A DNA stretch of 64,000 nt from Catonia carolina (Eukaryota > Arthropoda > Insecta > Hemiptera > Achilidae), in NCBI GenBank assembly GCA_035578175.1, contig JAQMRL010000002.1, forward strand, positions 136,948,171 to 137,012,170, in the 5' to 3' direction. A program made the translations under genes and the position numbers. The first letter of the stretch is position 1. Every line of letters begins with the position of its first letter. Positions 59,439 through 64,000 of the stretch are shown piece by piece. The notes beneath the pieces were generated by a model. It did no database searches and was not told the origin of the DNA. It saw only the letters and a list, made by a program, of their open reading frames with translations.

Positions 59439-59583
59439 TAATTGCAGCTGTAAGTTAGTTGAAAGCATAAATCTTGTCATTAATGTACAATTAATAGTGC
59501 CCTCTATATTTTTGTTATACTTAGTTTATATTATTTTATTAAACATCCTATGTAGGATTTTTAAACAGCCGTATTATTTAAAA

Positions 59584-60197
59584 TTGAAATATATATTTTC
59601 TAACCACCAGAATACGGTAACATAAAACACTTACCAATGTTTATAGCGCTTTCGTGTATCTTGTACACAATAATTTATTTTACAAAAACATAATATTAAG
59701 GCAAATGTAAATGATAAAGAAAAAGAAATTAATCAATTTAATTCATGTGGAATTTATAAAATTAAATGTAATGAATGTAATGAAATATATACAGGTAAAA
59801 CCACCAGATCTTTTAAAAAACGGTTTACAGAACACTATTCTAACTATAAAAAAGGAAATTAAAAATTCTCCAATGTAACTGAACACATGATTAAAAATAA
59901 ACATAATATGTCGAATATAAAAAGTAATCTAGAAATATTGGAAATAAATAACAAACAAAATGAAATTGAAATTTTGGAAAAATATTATATTTATAAATAC
60001 AATAACAGGGAAAAATTAATGAACACACAGATTGAATACGACAATCAACTGATTAAGTTGGCAAGACTGTTTTAAATTTTGACTTGTAATAAATTTTAAT
60101 TTACTGAAGATGTGTACAAGATATACGAAAGCGCTATAAACATTGGTAAGTGTTTTATGTTACCGTATTCTGGTGGTTAGAAAATATATATTTCAAC
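59584..60197 (+). mobile_element. Penelope-like element fragment with inverted ends
   Basis: About 85 bases at the left (TTGAAATATATATTTTCTAA ... TATCTTGTACAC) recur inverted at 60111-60197. Between them lies a GIY-YIG coding segment. PLEs often carry terminal repeats in inverted order around truncated copies, which fits. Confidence 0.8.
59707..60075 (+). pseudogene. GIY-YIG endonuclease domain of a Penelope-like element
   Basis: The frame reads CGIYKIKCNECNEIYTGKTT then RSFKKRFTEH, the GIY...YTGKT...R..EH core of PLE endonucleases, with the zinc-finger-like cysteines C-x2-C. One stop (TAA at about 59860) interrupts it. It then runs VTEHMIKNKH... to KLARLF and stops at 60075. The RT domain is absent. 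Confidence 0.88.
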
Positions 60198-60898
60198 TTA
60201 GTTTATAATGTTGGTCGTAATTATTGTTATTGTTTTTTTTTTTTGTTTACCTATATGTAATACTAAGTTACCTATATTTTAAGTTATTCCTTCTAAGAAA
60301 GTGTTTTTAAGAAAAACGAGGTTACTGTTTAATTTAACAGCACTTTATACAGTATTATTCTAATATCACGATCTTAAATAAAAGGCGTGCGGTTTGTGTT
60401 TATTGTCACAAGAAATTTGTTCTTGCTGCTGATACAATATTATATAGGATAAGTTATTAAAAGGGTGGTAAAGTCATGTTGATTGTTTGCCATTGCAATC
60501 TAGCAAGATCTGTTGTAACAAAACCCAGCTAACAGTATTTGATAGAACTTCTTGGAGATGTTCAGCTGCCAGAAGATATTGCTGTTTTGATTTTTCAATT
60601 ATATACAGTTGGAGGAAAATTGGTCTCTGCAAATAATGTTCTTTAAGTACTCATAGGTTACTCGAGCAGTTTCTGAGAAACAGTTCCCCTAGACCAATCT
60701 GCCTAAATTACGCTAATAATTTTGGAAGTTTTTTAGACTCCATTGATATCTTTTCCTCCTCCACTAATTAGTAATTGGTTTGTGCTGGTATTTCTCCCAC
60801 CTCCTCCTCTCCGATTGGTCACCTGAAAGCTTAGACTCAGAGGCCGTTCCATAGAACTCTTAAATACCGGAACTGGCGACTGTCACATACCTAAATAT
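60198..60898. other. Intergenic DNA, no gene seen
   Basis: AT-rich with scattered short frames. No bounded element was supported. Confidence 0.55.
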
Positions 60899-61642
60899 TT
60901 TTTTTGTCATCAGTCTCTCAACTGGTTTGATGCAGTTCTCCAAGCTGTTCTATCTTGCACAAGTCGTTTCATATCTACGTACTTGTAATACCCTAAATCT
61001 TTTGTAATTTACGTTATATATTCTAATCTTGGTCTCCCCCTACAATTTACTCCCTCAATATTACCCTCCATTATTGATAGCCCAATACCTGGATGTCTTA
61101 AGATATGCCCCACTAGCCTATCCCTTCTTCTGGTAAAATGCTTCCATATACTTCTTTTTTCATCCACTCGCCTAAGAACCTCTAAATTACTTATTTTGTC
61201 CACCCACCTAATCTTTAACATTTTCCTATAACACCACATTTCAAAATCTTCTATCCTCTTCTTTTCTACAGCCCCTATCACCCATGTTTCACTCCCGTAT
61301 AATGCTACACTCCAAACATAATGTTTTAAGAAATTTTTCCTAATCTGTAAATCAATGTTTGTAGTCGGTAAGCTATTTTTCATTTCAAAGGCTTTTCTAG
61401 CTTGAGCAATTCTACTTTTGATATCACTTGTGCTTCTACCATCCTTTGTTATTTTACTCCCTAGATAGCAGAATTCCCCAACTTCCTGTATGTTATCGTT
61501 GCCTACTTTTAAATTTCCCATCTCTTCTAAACCACTCTTGCTGCTGCACAACACTTTCGTTTTGTTCTTATTAATTTTCATGAAGTAATCCTTTCTCAAA
61601 ATCTCATCCATTCCATTTAAGACATCCTCTAGTTCTTTCTTG
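60899..61642 (-). mobile_element. RTE-type LINE, 3' part
   Basis: The minus-strand insertion has its 3' end (A-rich, complement of TTTTTTTTGTCATCAG) at the left and is truncated at the right by a foldback at 61643. Its 3' UTR matches 20143-20322. Confidence 0.85.
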
Positions 61643-61653
61643 TCCTCCAACAA
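61009..61653 (-). pseudogene. C-terminal part of an RTE-type reverse transcriptase ORF
   Basis: 214 codons are open: LEDKKELEDVLNGMDEIL, the INKNKTKVL motif that follows the RT active site, EFCYLGSKITKDGRS, RIAQARKAFEMKNSL, LYGSETWVIGAVEKKRIEDF, EMWCYRKMLKIRWVDKISN and the GHILRHPG tail. The order is that of RT thumb and C-terminal regions in RTE/BovB-like LINEs. The catalytic YADD and the endonuclease lie upstream and are missing. The frame is open over its whole length, so this is a relatively young copy. Confidence 0.9.
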
Positions 61654-61794
61654 GAGAGCGAGTAATACGCATCCCCCTGGTTGCTGATCAGGCTCACTTT
61701 TGCTCTCAATATTATATTATATTATTATTTTGCTCAGTTATTATACTATACAGCAACCAGGGGGTTGCTTATTACTCGCTCTCTTGTCGGAGGA
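61643..61794. repeat. Foldback with 44-bp arms at the LINE break
   Basis: CAAGAGAGCGAGTAATA..GCA.CCCCCTGGTTGCTG at 61651-61686 has its complement at 61751-61786 with two mismatches; the arms extend to TCCTCC/GGAGGA. A 64-base AT-rich loop separates them. Confidence 0.8.
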
Positions 61795-62392
61795 GCCTCT
61801 GGACACACAAGGTGCCCGTCATAAAGAACATCAAACTAGATATTAGGTCCTAACAGTCTTAAAAGAAGGGTCAGAAGTAAAATACAAATTAACAAATTAA
61901 AATGTAGTTACGACTTGTCACCATAATATAGTGTACCAGCAAGTACTCGACACCATTAATTTGGCTAAGAAAAAAAACCACTTAAGGCCTCAGCAAGGAA
62001 ATGGAATACAGCTTTGCTGAGGAAAATATTTATTGTCTTCTAAGCCTAGATATACCTCGTTCAGTAAAAGCTGGATCATTTTGAGCTTTGTGCTTAAAAT
62101 GAACATTCCTGACTGTAGCATAATCAGAATGTCAATAATTATGCAATTGCTCCTGTGTAGTGTTACTAAGATACCATTTATGCCATATTAAACACCCATT
62201 TGAGTCTATAGCCAATACAATTCATATATACTTTCTACTATGTATTGTATTCATATAATTTCTACTACGTATTGTAAAAAAGGATGAAAATATTTTAGAA
62301 GTTAAGGGAATTTTAAGCACCAGTCTGTAAAAGCTGACTTACTATTAAGTACCATGAATAGTAGATTATTCTCTTTCCTGCAAATTTTGAAG
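61795..62392. other. Intergenic DNA, no gene seen
   Basis: No open frame or paired ends were recognised. Confidence 0.5.
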
Positions 62393-62394
62393 TA

Positions 62395-63066
62395 CATTAA
62401 GAAGTCGATTATCCGAACGTCTATCAACCGGACGACCGGTTATCCGGATGCCGTTCAAGAAAAATTTTTAAAATACTGTATGTATGTACTATATACATTT
62501 ATGGATGTACTAATTTATTTCTGAATTTCGTAGACATACAAATTTAAAATACCGTTATCGTATTAAAACGTCATATGTGATAATGTATAAATGCTTTGTT
62601 TAATACACATAAAATGGAATGAAATGGCTGGAACAGCAACCAGAATGTGATGCCGCTAAAGTTTTAATTTTAAAACTATTTCGAGATTTGGCTGCTAGCA
62701 AGAGAGTTGCTTCCCTTAAACAAAGGAATATTTCAAAATTTTTTTAAAAACTAATTTTGTGTAACACATTTATACTGTACATAATTATGATTTTTAATGT
62801 TTTTAACTTATAGTAGTACTACATGTTCATTTATTTTGTAAAGTACGATATAGTGAATTGTATGAGTACATAACATTTATGCGTTTTTAAATTTGTGTTT
62901 AATAAAAATTAAGTTAAAAGTACAATAGTGTCATGTACTTATTATAGCATAGTTTTCAGTTCTAGCTTCTATAACGTAAAATAAGTTCGGAAAATCTGTT
63001 ATCCGGGCAAATCAATTTACCGGACGATCAAATCCCCAATTGATCCAGATAATCGACTTCACACTG
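62395..63066 (+). mobile_element. Tigger-like element with transposase C-terminal remnant
   Basis: Ends CATTAAGAAGTCGATTATCC and the complement of GATAATCGACTTCACACTG are flanked by TA (62393-62394, 63067-63068). Near 62625-62750 the plus strand reads QQPECDAAKVLILKLFRDLA then ASKRVASLKQRNISKFF, matching the C-terminal tail of Tigger transposases. The core is deleted. Confidence 0.78.
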
Positions 63067-63770
63067 TACTGTACGTACATTCCTTTGCCTCAAAGTATAC
63101 CTAACACTTGCAACATTCCATAATGTGTTAATACAATTATTTTTATTTAGATGCTAATCTGACGTATAATCTTTGAACTGATTTGTAATTTTTCAGATAA
63201 TTTTCTGGCTTCTTATAATTGGTAATCTTAGATAGTATTATTTCAGTATAGTTTTTACTTTTTGACCTTGCTTTAAAATATATTTATGGGTTGCTTTTGA
63301 GGTATTACTTTTGTTCGAGTCCTATAGTATTTTGTACTAACTGATGTTTTTCTTCCTAATCGAATGTAATTTGCATTAGATGGTAAACTTTTTTCTATGA
63401 TTATTCTTTTTGCCAGTAGTGATATTGTTGAAAAGATTGTTAAAATTGTATATTTATACACTTAAAATATATATTTTTTTTAAAATGTTATAGTAATATA
63501 GTTGGTTTTTATACAAATTGTTGTTTTTCTATTTGGTGTTCATAAATTTTTAAAAGTACAATTTTTTTAAATAAAGTTGAAATTGTTATGTATTGTTATG
63601 AGTTGTGTTTTTATTTTATAATATTTCCTTTTAATTGTTTTTAATATCCACAAAAATCAATGTTTTGTAAATTTAATCAGTACATTGATGTGCCTGAAGT
63701 TGTACTTCTCTATTGAAAATAATAATTATTACCCTCCAAGAAATCTTCACTGCCATATAATAATCAACAA

Positions 63771-64000
63771 GTGGTCAAGGACACCAAATTTGTCTGTAGT
63801 GTAGTATTCTCAACATTTTTGTGTAAAATTAAAGGTATTAACTATACAAAATTGATGTACACTAAAAAGAATTTATCCATAAAATGTAAATTGCCCTTCT
63901 ACCAAGCAGTTTTAAGAGCAATAGCTTTACATGGCACTGAAACACTTTATAATAGAGGTCAAAATTGAAATTCATTGAAAAAATGAACTCGGGAAAATCC
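63771..64000 (+). pseudogene. Possible LINE RT C-terminal fragment, runs off the window
   Basis: The plus frame ends in CKLPFYQAVLRAIALHGTET before a stop near 63968. This resembles the K..FY..V.RP..LYGSETW region of LINE RT ORFs. It is short and at the edge. Confidence 0.4.

Overview
This is eukaryotic, arthropod-type DNA. It is strongly AT-rich, with long introns bounded by GT/AG sites, and almost every stretch holds decayed transposons (mariner/Tc1, Tigger/pogo, hAT, piggyBac, P-like, Helitron/Helentron-like, Penelope-like, LINEs and tRNA-derived SINEs). The mariner and LINE lineages look like those of a large-genome insect, possibly a hemipteran, but the order cannot be fixed from this window.

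One host gene is clear. A plus-strand member of the SLC46 / proton-coupled folate transporter-like family (major facilitator superfamily, MFS) runs from 14,724 to 54,908 in ten coding exons: 14724-14825, 20451-20648, 29601-29775, 33064-33249, 35399-35740, 40211-40312, 43054-43188, 45318-45401 (or 45282-45401), 51203-51359 and 54797-54908. Joined, they keep one open frame of 530 codons plus stop (542 with the upstream exon 8 acceptor). All junctions have GT/AG sites and compatible phases (0,0,1,1,1,1,1,1,2). Two more open segments, 45938-46017 and 47471-47581, lie between exons 8 and 9. They have splice sites in matching phase and a downstream AATAAA, and may form an alternative 3' end that replaces the last two transmembrane helices.

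Layout. From 1 to 14.7 kb, upstream flank: AT-rich DNA, two 341-bp MITEs, a piggyBac-like element, tRNA-SINEs, a pogo-like element and a P-element/THAP9-like pseudogene. From 14.7 to 54.9 kb, the SLC46 gene, with introns filled by eight long copies of a ~0.95-kb element that resembles Helentron-associated elements, a 0.4-kb AAC-tailed repeat, Tc1 and several mariner copies, two mariner-derived foldback elements, a Tigger-like element, a classic Helitron and a ~1.1-kb palindrome. From 54.9 to 64 kb, downstream flank: further Tigger-like elements, a SINE with perfect target duplications, a Penelope-like GIY-YIG fragment, an RTE-type LINE 3' end and a foldback element.

No CRISPR array, operon, rRNA or functional tRNA gene was seen. 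No new multi-gene system is visible. The items most worth follow-up are the alternative transporter 3' exons, the Helentron-like family with one possible read-through event, and the large palindromic or foldback elements.
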